Positions 39,677 to 48,291 of a DNA stretch of 61,770 nt are shown here, one piece after another (within the stretch, counting starts at the first letter, position 1; each line of letters opens with the position of its first letter). Below the pieces are notes generated by a model. The model searched no databases, had not been told where the DNA came from, and saw nothing but the letters and a program-made list of their open reading frames with translations. Where the stretch lies: assembly GCA_028689735.1 (NCBI GenBank), contig JAQVCP010000015.1, positions 1-61,770 of the forward strand, in the 5' to 3' direction. Origin of the DNA: Hespellia sp. (GTDB lineage: Bacteria > Bacillota > Clostridia > Lachnospirales > Lachnospiraceae). Both the position numbers and the translations under genes were made by a program.

Positions 39677-40435
39677 CTAACTGAAAGATGGTTCTGGCTC
39701 TTTTGTTGGCTTAATGTCTGCACTCAAGTATGTTGACTTTCCTACCAGCCTGCAACTATATCTGGACAGTTTCATCAAGAACACCTCGAAATCAGACATA
39801 AATCTAAGCTTGTCAATATCTGGAGAACCACGGAACGTGATTTCGTAATAATCACGTTTGTTATACTTAGATAAATTCACTCTGAACTGAATATCCTCGT
39901 TCTCTTCATCATTCGATGCATCAACCTTGAAGTCTAAATGAGCATCCTCGAATACTGACTTGTACCATTTATCATCATCTTCTTCGATTTCCGCCGACAC
40001 CTCAAAGTATTCATACGAAACACCATCGTCATAGGTTACCTCCATTCCATCCGTATTTATATTTTCAGCTACGAATTTTTTATAAACATCGAATATTTCT
40101 TCCAGAGTCCAATCTCTCTTCGGAACATCTGTCATTATATTCTGAAAATTCTCTATCATCCTTGTCTGATCTGGGATTGTGCTTTGTTTGATAATCTCTG
40201 AAAGTACCGTTTCAAGCTTTAGTGTGTACTCATCCATATTGTAATTTTCTATGTATGGAACCATTGTTTCCTGTATTCTTTTCTTGATGGCATTATTCAG
40301 TTCTCCCCATCGGAAGGCATTGTCAATCGCTTCTTTGAAACCATTTACTACTTTTTCTCTAATAATTCCATCTATAGTCCCATCTTCCAGGACCTCATTC
40401 GTGATTCTCTTAATATCTTCATCAAAATTTCCCAT
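39677..40435 (-). CDS. Unassigned helical/beta phage protein
   Basis: The ATG at 40435 follows AGGAGGAA. The 252-residue product is helical in its first half (IIREKVVNGFKEAIDNAFRW) and beta-rich after about residue 125 (EVTYDDGVSYEYFEVSAEIE, DYYEITFRGSPDIDKLRFMS). No family recognised. It is among the early genes and may modify a host protein; that is only a guess. Confidence 0.65.
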   Translation of the reverse strand: MGNFDEDIKRITNEVLEDGTIDGIIREKVVNGFKEAIDNAFRWGELNNAIKKRIQETMVPYIENYNMDEYTLKLETVLSEIIKQSTIPDQTRMIENFQNIMTDVPKRDWTLEEIFDVYKKFVAENINTDGMEVTYDDGVSYEYFEVSAEIEEDDDKWYKSVFEDAHLDFKVDASNDEENEDIQFRVNLSKYNKRDYYEITFRGSPDIDKLRFMSDFEVFLMKLSRYSCRLVGKSTYLSADIKPTKEPEPSFS

Positions 40436-40446
40436 TGCATTTCCTC

Positions 40447-40842
40447 CTAATTGTGAGTGGCATTGAAATTCTCTATCGCCCACCGGTTACCGGTAGTGTA
40501 AACCGCAGCTCTCGTCTTCTCCTGTGGTGACATTACCTTGTTCGGTACCGCTCCAATAGCTTCCCTGATTCCACAGTCATCGCATATCATTGTTTTATTG
40601 TCAGATCTGGACAAAGCCAGAAGTCTTGGAAATCCTCTGCCACATTTTGGACATTTCTGCATATTATCATCTCCTTCATTAAGCAATCGTTTTTGATTGC
40701 ATTTCTGGTTTGCAATCATTTTAAGTTGCACAATGGCCAGCATTGTACTGTTTGTCCAATTTCCGCACCAATGGTCCTTTGCAAATGCGGCGGCACAATG
40801 GCCTTTATGTATGCAACTTCCACGCATTTCTTCTGTCGTCAC
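40447..40842 (-). CDS. Two-zinc-motif phage protein
   Basis: The GTG at 40842 is 6 nt after AAGGAG and gives 131 residues. The N-terminal part has GSCIHKGHCAAAFAKDHWC (about 8-26) and the second part CPKCGRGFPRLLALS plus CDDCGIREAI (64-92), so two Cys clusters. A second ribosome-binding site and ATG at 40662 could make a shorter form consisting of the second domain. Confidence 0.65.
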   Translation of the reverse strand: MTTEEMRGSCIHKGHCAAAFAKDHWCGNWTNSTMLAIVQLKMIANQKCNQKRLLNEGDDNMQKCPKCGRGFPRLLALSRSDNKTMICDDCGIREAIGAVPNKVMSPQEKTRAAVYTTGNRWAIENFNATHN

Positions 40843-40910
40843 CGTTTTCTCCTTTCCGGAGGAAGGTATCCCTCCTCCAGACGATGGTTTACGGGTTACT
40901 TCGTGATATA

Positions 40911-41180
40911 TTATTTTGTACCTAAAGGAGTACCCAATTCATGTTCTCTCAGCTCTTTGTATTTGGCATTTGTGGCATTCATGATTTTTACGATATCCTG
41001 CAATGGAATATCTATCTTCACATTGCGGTCTGGAACATCAATTGAAAACATCTGTGCTGTTACCGATGCTCGAATCACGCAATCATGCCCTTCCATAAGA
41101 CCTGGCTTTTTCTGTAGTAACTGTTTTTTATTCATAACGCATTTGGTATTTAACTGCATTCCATCTGCTCCAAATTTCAT
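40911..41180 (-). CDS. Small phage protein next to the clamp
   Basis: The 89-residue product reads NTKCVMNKKQLLQKKPGLME and VIRASVTAQMFSIDVPDRNV; the beta-rich core is unassigned. It is separated from the sliding-clamp gene by only 4 bp. After its stop, GGAGGAGGG/CCTTCCTCC forms a hairpin (40861-40881) before the next gene. Confidence 0.65.
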   Translation of the reverse strand: MKFGADGMQLNTKCVMNKKQLLQKKPGLMEGHDCVIRASVTAQMFSIDVPDRNVKIDIPLQDIVKIMNATNAKYKELREHELGTPLGTK

Positions 41181-41184
41181 ATCA

Positions 41185-42243
41185 TCACTCCTTAAAATTT
41201 ACCGGCAGTACGAGAGCGGTCATATCACTGTCCTCTGCCTTGATTACAAGTGGCATGGTCTTCGATGCGAACGATAACGCAATATTGTCACAGCTAAAGG
41301 CTTTCAAGCAGTCTAAGAATAATCTCGGATCAAATGCTATCTTTAGCTCTGCCCCTACTTCTTCCTGCAACTGAATATCTTCTGCGTAGTCTGCCAGAGC
41401 ATTCTTATAGCTTACATGCATCGTTCCGGCATCAAGTGTCAGCATGACAGGCGCTTTATCTTCCACTGCTCCGCAAAGCCTTGCTCTGTTTATAGCCTCC
41501 AACAGTGACCGACGTTCTACGAAGGTTCTGATATCACCTTCAGTAAACATCTTCTGGTATGCGAAATACTCTCCAACAATTAACCTGGTGTAAATCTCAT
41601 AGTCCTCTGTTTTAAATATTGCACCATTCTTGTCATACGATATTGAAATATTACCTTGCAAATCCAGCTGCAACACTTTTTCCACGGCAGCTCTCGGAAC
41701 AATAAGCTTGAACTGACTTTCAAACTTTGTGCAATCCCACGAGATTCTATGGCCATCCAATCCTACAAAATTCAGATTAGAACCGTCCGCATCCAGAAAC
41801 ATCCCTGTCATCATCGGATTTCCACCGGCGGTTGGTATCGCATACAGAACGTGGGAAATAGCCTCTTTCAGTTTTTCAGCTTCTATGCTTGCAGTGCTTT
41901 CGTCCACTATGCTATCCCTCTGGTAAATAAACTGACCAACCGGGAATGTCTTGAACTTATTCTTTATTTTCCCCATTTGTATAGTGACAATGTCTTTCTC
42001 ACAGGTGACAGCAACCTCTCCTCCAGGAAGACTGCTTATCAGCTCGAATGCTTTGGCAGGAATGATGAATGAATCATCCTCCATGCCCTCTAATTTCGCC
42101 TTAACGGTCAGTTCGTTATTGCTGGCGATTAAATAACCGTCTTTGCATAGAATGCCTTGTAAAGCGGCAATCGTTGTCTGCTTCGGAACAATGCCTTTCA
42201 TCTGTCCAATTTTCTTTGACAACTCATTTTTATCTACTTTCAT
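41185..42243 (-). CDS. dnaN: DNA polymerase sliding clamp (beta-subunit family)
   Basis: The 352-residue product has the three-domain DnaN layout: LQGILCKDGYLIASNNELTV (about 29-48), TAGGNPMMTGMFLDADG and FVGLDGHRISW (about 160-171, the G.DGHRl motif), and C-terminal FDPRLFLDCLKAFSCDNIAL and MTALVLPVNF. A phage clamp would let the phage recruit or replace host polymerase. It overlaps the RecU gene by 14 bp. Confidence 0.93.
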   Translation of the reverse strand: MKVDKNELSKKIGQMKGIVPKQTTIAALQGILCKDGYLIASNNELTVKAKLEGMEDDSFIIPAKAFELISSLPGGEVAVTCEKDIVTIQMGKIKNKFKTFPVGQFIYQRDSIVDESTASIEAEKLKEAISHVLYAIPTAGGNPMMTGMFLDADGSNLNFVGLDGHRISWDCTKFESQFKLIVPRAAVEKVLQLDLQGNISISYDKNGAIFKTEDYEIYTRLIVGEYFAYQKMFTEGDIRTFVERRSLLEAINRARLCGAVEDKAPVMLTLDAGTMHVSYKNALADYAEDIQLQEEVGAELKIAFDPRLFLDCLKAFSCDNIALSFASKTMPLVIKAEDSDMTALVLPVNFKE

Positions 42244-42760
42244 CTCTAAGTTCCACTCCTTCCAAAAATAATATTTTGCAATACTTCGTTGTTACTCTGT
42301 ACGGATCCAGCTCTTCTTCGTTCATGTATTTATGGCCAAACCTATCTTTCATCGTCTTCCATACTTTCCATGGAACCCTATAAAAATTCTCCATGCCAAT
42401 CGAAACAACGACAAAGCAGTGTGCACCCATTTTTTCATATCTATCAAATGTCTGCTCCTGTGTTTCTGTAATTGCGTTCTGTTGGATTCTGTCATGATCA
42501 GTATGCTTCGCATCAAAGATTATGCAGCTCCCATCGCACAATGTTCCTTTGAAGTCAGGCTGTGCCTGTTTCACAAAACAGGCTATGTACTGCCCCATTC
42601 GCCTATCTCCATATGGTTTCAATGGTCTCATTGGTTCCGGAGTTTTCTCTATGCAGGCAACATTCTGGTCATAATAGAAATCGCATGAGTCAGAAATCCA
42701 CTTTTCAAACATTTCCCCTGCAGCTCTGCTTTTTCTGCCTATCATTTGCCTATCCGTCAT
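42230..42760 (-). CDS. recU: Holliday-junction resolvase (RecU family)
   Basis: The 176-residue product shows RKSRAAGEMFEKWI, the RecU core QAQPDFKGTLCDGSCIIFDAK (partial: QPDFKGTLCDGSCIIFDAK) at about residues 83-103 with the catalytic D-E/K residues, then HDRIQQNAITETQEQTFDRY and CFVVVSIG. The ATG at 42760 is the best of several starts. RecU resolves recombination junctions, consistent with the SbcCD-like and SSB genes. Confidence 0.9.
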   Translation of the reverse strand: MTDRQMIGRKSRAAGEMFEKWISDSCDFYYDQNVACIEKTPEPMRPLKPYGDRRMGQYIACFVKQAQPDFKGTLCDGSCIIFDAKHTDHDRIQQNAITETQEQTFDRYEKMGAHCFVVVSIGMENFYRVPWKVWKTMKDRFGHKYMNEEELDPYRVTTKYCKILFLEGVELRDESR

Positions 42761-43139
42761 TTTCTGTACCAAGGTACCATTCCAAAATTGCCTTTATTTC
42801 CACCAACTTTGTGGCACCAATTCCTTTTACTTCGCCGATTTTATTGATAATCTCACCGATTTTGAAGGTCTTCGGCTTCGGAGCCATTGCTTTTCCCTGA
42901 TTGATTCCTTCACTTTTCGCCTTATTAACTCTGTCCTCAACATAGTGGACCAGCTGTTCATCGGTCATTTTCCGCATTTTAACCGCTTTATCATGGATTC
43001 TTTCTTCATCATTCGTTCTGCGGCAGCTTCTCTTTGCCATATTCTTCTCCTTTCGTTCTTCCCTGCTGACATCTGATATAGCAATGCCGGCCGTAAAATC
43101 TGCGTAACCTTCTCCGTTACGGCACCACATATCATTCAC
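42750..43139 (-). CDS. Small basic DNA-binding-like protein, dual start
   Basis: Two in-frame starts are possible. The ATG at 43040, after AAAGGAG, gives 96 residues beginning MAKRSCRRTNDEERIHDKAV and ending in a helix-hairpin-helix-like IINKIGEVKGIGATKLVEIK. The ATG at 43139 overlaps the SSB gene end and adds MNDMWCRNGEGYADFTAGIA, which resembles a separate small phage family (NGEGYxDPTA). Both may be used. The HhH motif suggests DNA binding. Confidence 0.7.
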   Translation of the reverse strand: MNDMWCRNGEGYADFTAGIAISDVSREERKEKNMAKRSCRRTNDEERIHDKAVKMRKMTDEQLVHYVEDRVNKAKSEGINQGKAMAPKPKTFKIGEIINKIGEVKGIGATKLVEIKAILEWYLGTENDG

Positions 43140-43731
43140 CCTTTGAGATTCTGCTTATAGACACCTCGTATGTTGTCATCTTCTTTTCTTTCTTCATGTA
43201 CTCTCGGCTCTGGATACGTCCACTCATGGTTACAAAATCTCCTACTTCCAGAGTATTTGAAAACGCTGCATTTCTTCCCCACGCAATGCAAGGAATGTAA
43301 TCTGACTTTTCATACTGCCGATTCACTGCAACGAGTAAATCACATACATGCTTATGTAATGGTGTTTCTCTAAGAACAGGTTTCTTGCAGATGTTTCCTG
43401 CAAGTGTAATTTCATTCGTTGTTCCAGGTTCATCAATAAAGAAAATATCTCTGGCAAATACGGAAAGAATCAGTTTTGGTTCTGCATCATGCCTGTTGTA
43501 CGAACGGTACTGGCCGGTTACAGAAACAAAGGATCCTGCTTTCAGCTGGTCAAATACCGGATATCTGTCCGATACCATAACCGGAATCGTATCAATTGCA
43601 CTGCTCAATCTGCTAACAGCAATCTTCATTGTGTAGAAGCCTTCTCCAAACACCTCATGGCTGAATACCAAGTCTTCCACGATTTCCCCCGTCAGTATTG
43701 CCACATTATTCTCAATCATCATTTTCTCCAT
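43132..43731 (-). CDS. ssb: Single-stranded DNA-binding protein with two OB domains
   Basis: The ATG at 43731 is 9 nt after GGAGG. The 199-residue product has OB-fold segments in both halves: NNVAILTGEIVEDLVFSHEV (about 8-27) and NEITLAGNICKKPVLRETPL (about 106-125), with CIAWGRNAAFSNTLEVGDFV typical of SSB/PriB domains. Tandem OB domains occur in phage SSB proteins. It overlaps the DUF5131 gene by 20 bp. Confidence 0.85.
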   Translation of the reverse strand: MEKMMIENNVAILTGEIVEDLVFSHEVFGEGFYTMKIAVSRLSSAIDTIPVMVSDRYPVFDQLKAGSFVSVTGQYRSYNRHDAEPKLILSVFARDIFFIDEPGTTNEITLAGNICKKPVLRETPLHKHVCDLLVAVNRQYEKSDYIPCIAWGRNAAFSNTLEVGDFVTMSGRIQSREYMKKEKKMTTYEVSISRISKGE

Positions 43732-44752
43732 CTGTTTCTTCCTCCATAATCTTAAAATTTGGTTCCTCTATATTGTGATTCTTACAAAAATCAGAAAAGC
43801 ACTTACGGCACATGAAAGCATATTGCTTTGGCTGTTCTCCCCTTCTGCTCCGTCCAAGAAGTGTTATCATTTCACTCTTTTTCAAGTGCTTATGACACTC
43901 TACGCAATCATCGAACAGCTTCTTTTTCAGCTTCGGACTAATCTCTGAGTGTTGCAGTTGCTTCGGAAATTCTCTTCGCATATTATCTTCCCCTACAACT
44001 TTCACAAGGCTGTCTTTCATAAATACCGGAACTCCTGCGTAATCAGCCTCAACAACAATCTTCTTTATCCATTCAAACTCCGGAACTGTCTTATTCTTCT
44101 GAACCCCAGTTTCGGCGCCGAGGATAATCCAATCGACCTGCTTGAATAGGATGTTGTGCTTCTCTGGTTCTATATCTTCGAGCAAAGGCTCTATGCTTAC
44201 GAACGTATTTCCGAATGCCGGAAGAGAATTGAACCTGCTCACCTCGGACTCTCTCGTTATTGTCGTTCCGTACCACATGTTCTTTTTCCCTTCGGTCGGA
44301 ACTCCATAATGTGAATACCTTGATACGTTTTTTGTCAGAAATAGGTAATTGTGAATCGGATTCTTCTCACAAGCCTCAAACACTTCATCCAACCATTCAT
44401 CCGGTACCCACTCTCCAAACAGGTCACACATTGCTCCAACGAAAATGTTATTTCCCATTTTCAGCTTGCTTGGTATGTCCATTCTGTATCTATGTAACGT
44501 TGGTTCGAATCCGAAAGGATACACCAGCTGATTCCCTGTTTCGTTTAGCATCGGTTTATCGAGAACATATATTTCTTCTCTTCCATCAGCGTCATACTCC
44601 ACTCTGTAATCATCTTTGGCCATCAGATTCAATCTCACATTTCCGCAAAACCTTTTTGTCAGACGTCTTGCATAGCAGTATTGGCATCCGTGCCGGCATC
44701 CTGTAACAGGATTCCATGTGTGATCACACCACTCAATTTTTGATCGGTTCAT
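43712..44752 (-). CDS. DUF5131 (Gp37/Gp68) protein
   Basis: The ATG at 44752 is 8 nt after GGAGGC. The 346-residue product has IEWCDHTWNPVTGCRHGCQY and CYARRL: CxxxCxxC is a radical-SAM-like cluster motif. WYGTTITRESEV, FVSIEPLLEDI and WIILGAETG are the conserved segments of DUF5131. The last 80 residues add a zinc-finger part (CVECHKHLKK ... CRKCFSDFC). Phage Gp37/Gp68 proteins are of unproven function. Confidence 0.9.
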   Translation of the reverse strand: MNRSKIEWCDHTWNPVTGCRHGCQYCYARRLTKRFCGNVRLNLMAKDDYRVEYDADGREEIYVLDKPMLNETGNQLVYPFGFEPTLHRYRMDIPSKLKMGNNIFVGAMCDLFGEWVPDEWLDEVFEACEKNPIHNYLFLTKNVSRYSHYGVPTEGKKNMWYGTTITRESEVSRFNSLPAFGNTFVSIEPLLEDIEPEKHNILFKQVDWIILGAETGVQKNKTVPEFEWIKKIVVEADYAGVPVFMKDSLVKVVGEDNMRREFPKQLQHSEISPKLKKKLFDDCVECHKHLKKSEMITLLGRSRRGEQPKQYAFMCRKCFSDFCKNHNIEEPNFKIMEEETDGENDD

Positions 44753-44888
44753 AAGTTGTCGCCTCCTCCATTCGTGGCAGCTTGTCCAGAAGATTGCAAG
44801 CCTCGATGACAGCCTCTTCTTCAATGCTCATTAACGGTGCCTGGTCCTTCAAGCTGATAAGGATTTCCACCATCTCTCCTATTTTCAT
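44733..44888 (-). CDS. 51-residue acidic phage protein
   Basis: The ATG at 44888 is preceded by AAGGAGGAAGA and overlaps the stop of the gene before it (ATGA). The 51-residue product is helical (MKIGEMVEILISLKDQAPLM, later EEAVIEACNLLDKL) and overlaps the DUF5131 start by 20 bp. Function unknown. Confidence 0.6.
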   Translation of the reverse strand: MKIGEMVEILISLKDQAPLMSIEEEAVIEACNLLDKLPRMEEATTYEPIKN

Positions 44889-45085
44889 TCTTCCTCCTTC
44901 CAATACTCCACGAAGTATTCCATCGTTCCATTCTTTTTTCCTTCTGCACCAGGAATAGGTGCTCTGCCAATCCTCACACTATATCCGCATTTGATAAGGA
45001 GTGTGGAAAGCTGAAGCCTGTCTTCCTCATTCCACTGAACGGATCCTTTTCTAATGCTGAATATTCGACCTCTAATATCTGCCAT
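44885..45085 (-). CDS. 66-residue phage protein
   Basis: The ATG at 45085 gives MADIRGRIFSIRKGSVQWNE, then LSTLLIKCGYSVRIGRAPIP and YFVEYW. It is coupled to both neighbours (1-4 bp contacts). Similar proteins (RGRIFSIxxG..W...DR..L..LL...GY.VRI) occur in Clostridial phages. Function unknown. Confidence 0.7.
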   Translation of the reverse strand: MADIRGRIFSIRKGSVQWNEEDRLQLSTLLIKCGYSVRIGRAPIPGAEGKKNGTMEYFVEYWKEEE

Positions 45086-45086
45086 A

Positions 45087-47255
45087 TTATCCCGCCTTCC
45101 TTTGTTTCTTCTCTGCTTTTTTATCTGCAGATGCTGCCTGCATCTTCTTTTCAAATACCTTTACAAATGCTTCAACTTCCGGTGGCATTCCACAGTTGTG
45201 AGAACCTCTGCACTGAACTATCTTGTTATTCTTAAATTCCATCGTGAAATACGGTACGTCTGGAGATTCCGATTTCCTCACAAAGAAAATATTCGTTTCT
45301 CCTCTTGCCACCCGATCAACATATCCTCCTACGCAATGATGAAGCTTTTCACCTTCAGCCTTGATTTCTGCTCCTGTTTTCGGAACTACTATTACAAGTC
45401 CTTTTCCTTTGATTGCAAAAGCATCAGAATCTCCATTTCTCTTAAATAGCTCTTCCATGGCTTTCTTCATCTTTTCCATTCGCTTCCTTGCAAGTGCTTC
45501 CTGTCGTTTCTTCTCCTCAGCAGCCTTCTTATCCTGCAATGCTTGATATTCTTCTGCAGTTCTGTCATGCACCTTCTTGAAGTTTTTTGGCATATAGATA
45601 AACATATTATCCAGGTCATATTTGAGTTCTTTGCACCAATCGAGATATTCCAACCAATCCTTGGCCATGTTCTGTTTACGCTCTATCCGTGGATCCTCTC
45701 TCTCTTGGTACCTCATATATGAGTACATGTAACATCCGCCCCTTTCTCCAAGAGGATAACGTTCGCTCTCTTTGGTTATGTATTTAACCAATTTGTGCAG
45801 TGACACTTTTCTATTGGCCTGCTTCAGAAGAGTTGTGTTGCACTCAAAAGTCTCATAGTATTCTTGCAGCTGCTCTGGTTTGAAATTCACTCCAATCTGC
45901 TGTGCCACTTGCAAAAGTCTCAGGCAGTCAGTGTTTCCATCTATCTCCTGCAATATTTTTGTATTAACCTTATTCAATCCGAGTATGTCATAAATCGTTT
46001 TTCCGCTCGTGTTGATTTTTCCGGTTGAACCATAGTGTCTTTTGTTTATCAGTGTCTGAGCCAGCTTATTCAATCCCATTTTGCAGAACCATTCAAGCTT
46101 AGGAAATTCAATATATCCTTTTATTCCATCCTCATATCTGCATGTCACTGTCGGTATATTCCTAGAAAGGAATTCCAGTGCTGAATACTTCATCGGTGTG
46201 TGTTCCCATGCCTCCGGTAGATTTTCTGGATATAAAACACACTCCATGCAAGCGATTTTCCCTTCATCATGGCACCATCTGGTCCTGCCGCTTTGCTTAA
46301 ACTCTGCCCATTCATAAGAATCACACTTTGGAACTCCATTTTCGAATGTGTAAAATGCTCTGCTAAATTCTCCCATGCTTTCCACAGTTCTATCTTTTTT
46401 CACAAACGTATCTGGGTGCTTTCTGACTTCTCTATGTGCATGGAAATATCTGAAAAGAAATCCATCATCTGTAGGATCGATGTAAGCAATCCATCGCTGG
46501 TCCCAAATATGTGATGGGAGTTTTCCTTTCGCCTTAAATGTAACTTTGCTACCGCAGAACGGGCACACACCTTTTTCATTGTTCCTCATTCTCACTTCTT
46601 TTCTGCTAACCAATCCAATTTTCTTACAGTATGTGCATTCGCATTCTGCTTCCCCGGATTTTACCTCCTGGTATATTAGATATCTGGAAAACTCAAATGC
46701 GTTTTCAAATACCCACTTTTCAAATGCTTCCGGAACATCCTTTATCGGTTCCATAATCGCATCGATTGGATCCGTTTCCTTTTTGTACTTCAACTCACGT
46801 CTTACACTTCTGGCATGTTCTTGATATCTGTATACTTTCTCCCAAGCGCAATCATCGCCGTCCTTTGCATAAATCATGAAAAAATCGTCAATGAGCTGTT
46901 TGTCAAAATCGCTGGCAACAAATACACACTCTTTATGCGTCCATTCGTTCCTGTTCCATGACGATTTGGTTAGCATCACATCAAGCTTCGTGTTGGTCCA
47001 AGAATAAAATCCTGATGTAATCCATTTTGTTTTGCTCTGTGTCAAATCCTGTGTGATATAATCTTCATCAGTAAAAAATGTTCTCATAACCGGATTCCTG
47101 CTCTTTTTTTCAAAGAAATTCAGAATAAGAATTTCATCATCAATAAAAGTAGAAGTCACGATATGCTTTATCTCTGCCGGAAGTCTTTCAATAAGTCCAT
47201 TGTCAATCTCCGGGAACTCGGGTCTTGGTATCTTAGATAGTTTTCTCTTATCCAT
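45087..47255 (-). CDS. PcfJ-like protein
   Basis: The 722-residue protein contains the PcfJ core near its C-terminus (about 605-700): LVIVVPKTGAEIKAEGEKLH, HCVGGYVDRVARGETNIFFV and CRGSHNCGMP. Zinc motifs are in CECTYCKKIGL and VCPFCGSKV (about 215-250). PcfJ is named from plasmid pCF10, and homologues are common in plasmids and phages beside PcfK-like proteins, as here. The biochemical role is not established. Confidence 0.88.
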   Translation of the reverse strand: MDKRKLSKIPRPEFPEIDNGLIERLPAEIKHIVTSTFIDDEILILNFFEKKSRNPVMRTFFTDEDYITQDLTQSKTKWITSGFYSWTNTKLDVMLTKSSWNRNEWTHKECVFVASDFDKQLIDDFFMIYAKDGDDCAWEKVYRYQEHARSVRRELKYKKETDPIDAIMEPIKDVPEAFEKWVFENAFEFSRYLIYQEVKSGEAECECTYCKKIGLVSRKEVRMRNNEKGVCPFCGSKVTFKAKGKLPSHIWDQRWIAYIDPTDDGFLFRYFHAHREVRKHPDTFVKKDRTVESMGEFSRAFYTFENGVPKCDSYEWAEFKQSGRTRWCHDEGKIACMECVLYPENLPEAWEHTPMKYSALEFLSRNIPTVTCRYEDGIKGYIEFPKLEWFCKMGLNKLAQTLINKRHYGSTGKINTSGKTIYDILGLNKVNTKILQEIDGNTDCLRLLQVAQQIGVNFKPEQLQEYYETFECNTTLLKQANRKVSLHKLVKYITKESERYPLGERGGCYMYSYMRYQEREDPRIERKQNMAKDWLEYLDWCKELKYDLDNMFIYMPKNFKKVHDRTAEEYQALQDKKAAEEKKRQEALARKRMEKMKKAMEELFKRNGDSDAFAIKGKGLVIVVPKTGAEIKAEGEKLHHCVGGYVDRVARGETNIFFVRKSESPDVPYFTMEFKNNKIVQCRGSHNCGMPPEVEAFVKVFEKKMQAASADKKAEKKQRKAG

Positions 47256-47265
47256 GTCATACCTC

Positions 47266-48291
47266 CTACATTCCCATCATTGAGAACAGATCGAGCTGAC
47301 CGTCCATATCCTTGCTGTTCTTTTTAGGCTTTTCATCTTCCGGTTTTTTAAGCTCTGCAGCTTTTTCCTGCTTAGATGGACCATTTTTTTCATGCCGCTT
47401 TTCCATGCTTTCAATTCTTTTTTTCTGGTCTTCCTTTTGCTTCTTCTCATTGGACTTATGCTGTTTCGCTCTTTCAGAAGCTTCCTTCGCTTTCTTTTCT
47501 GCCTCTGCCTTGTCATCCATGTGGTAATAATCCTCTGCCCATTCATAAACCACATCATCACGAACTGCCGCACAATTCTCTTTAGCCTGCTTTTTTGCCT
47601 TTGCATAAATGTACGAGAAGCATTTATCCCATGTCTTATGACCTTGTGCCACATCGGATGACAACCCTTCGTCTTCATCACATCTTTTCAGAAGGTAGCC
47701 GATAATCGGTTCTGCAAAAGATTTATCCTTGGCCAATTTCAATTCAGCCTCCAGCTTTTCCTTTGCACGTTCCTTTGCTGATTTTGAATTCTGTTCCTCT
47801 GCCGCCCTTACTTCTTCCGGTGTTGGATCAGGAATATTACCTGTTACAATATCAGCCAATGAAGCTGTTCCCATCGGAACTACAGCTGCTTCATCTATTA
47901 CTTCTTCCTCTGCTGATTTCTCGCAATCCTCACATTTTTCATCAACTCCACCGGAGCATTTCAAATCTTCATCTCCTGTTTCATCAATCTGCTTTGCAAT
48001 CTGGCATTCTGACTCTTCTTCCGGCTCTTTTGGTGCATTCATCATCCAATCGTATTCCTCTGCCAGTCTTGCATTTTCAACATCGAATATAGTGTTTCCA
48101 TCAGCATCATAGAATGCCGTAACCAAATCCCTTTTCAAAAACTTGTATGTTACACCCATTACAACAACTTCGTTATTTTCGAGTTCCTGGTTATAACATT
48201 TTTTCAAATATTCGTTTACAACCTCGCTCCATGTATATCCATATGCACTATCAATTCCTTCTTCATTTGCTTTAAAATGCATCACTTCCAT
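47266..48291 (-). CDS. PcfK-like protein (AcrIIA9 family)
   Basis: I start at the ATG at 48291, 6 nt after GGAGG. The 341-residue product has an acidic middle, then a PcfK-like domain (about residues 195-270): PIIGYLLKRCDEDEGLSSDV, WDKCFSYIYAKAKKQA and VVYEWAEDYYHMDD. The tail is highly charged. Cas9 inhibitor AcrIIA9 belongs to this PcfK family, so anti-CRISPR activity is possible but cannot be assumed. Confidence 0.82.
   Translation of the reverse strand: MEVMHFKANEEGIDSAYGYTWSEVVNEYLKKCYNQELENNEVVVMGVTYKFLKRDLVTAFYDADGNTIFDVENARLAEEYDWMMNAPKEPEEESECQIAKQIDETGDEDLKCSGGVDEKCEDCEKSAEEEVIDEAAVVPMGTASLADIVTGNIPDPTPEEVRAAEEQNSKSAKERAKEKLEAELKLAKDKSFAEPIIGYLLKRCDEDEGLSSDVAQGHKTWDKCFSYIYAKAKKQAKENCAAVRDDVVYEWAEDYYHMDDKAEAEKKAKEASERAKQHKSNEKKQKEDQKKRIESMEKRHEKNGPSKQEKAAELKKPEDEKPKKNSKDMDGQLDLFSMMGM

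Noticed and set aside
47277-47681. Lys-rich frame overlapping the PcfK-like gene
   Set aside because: It is an alternative reading of the charged PcfK tail without a ribosome-binding site.
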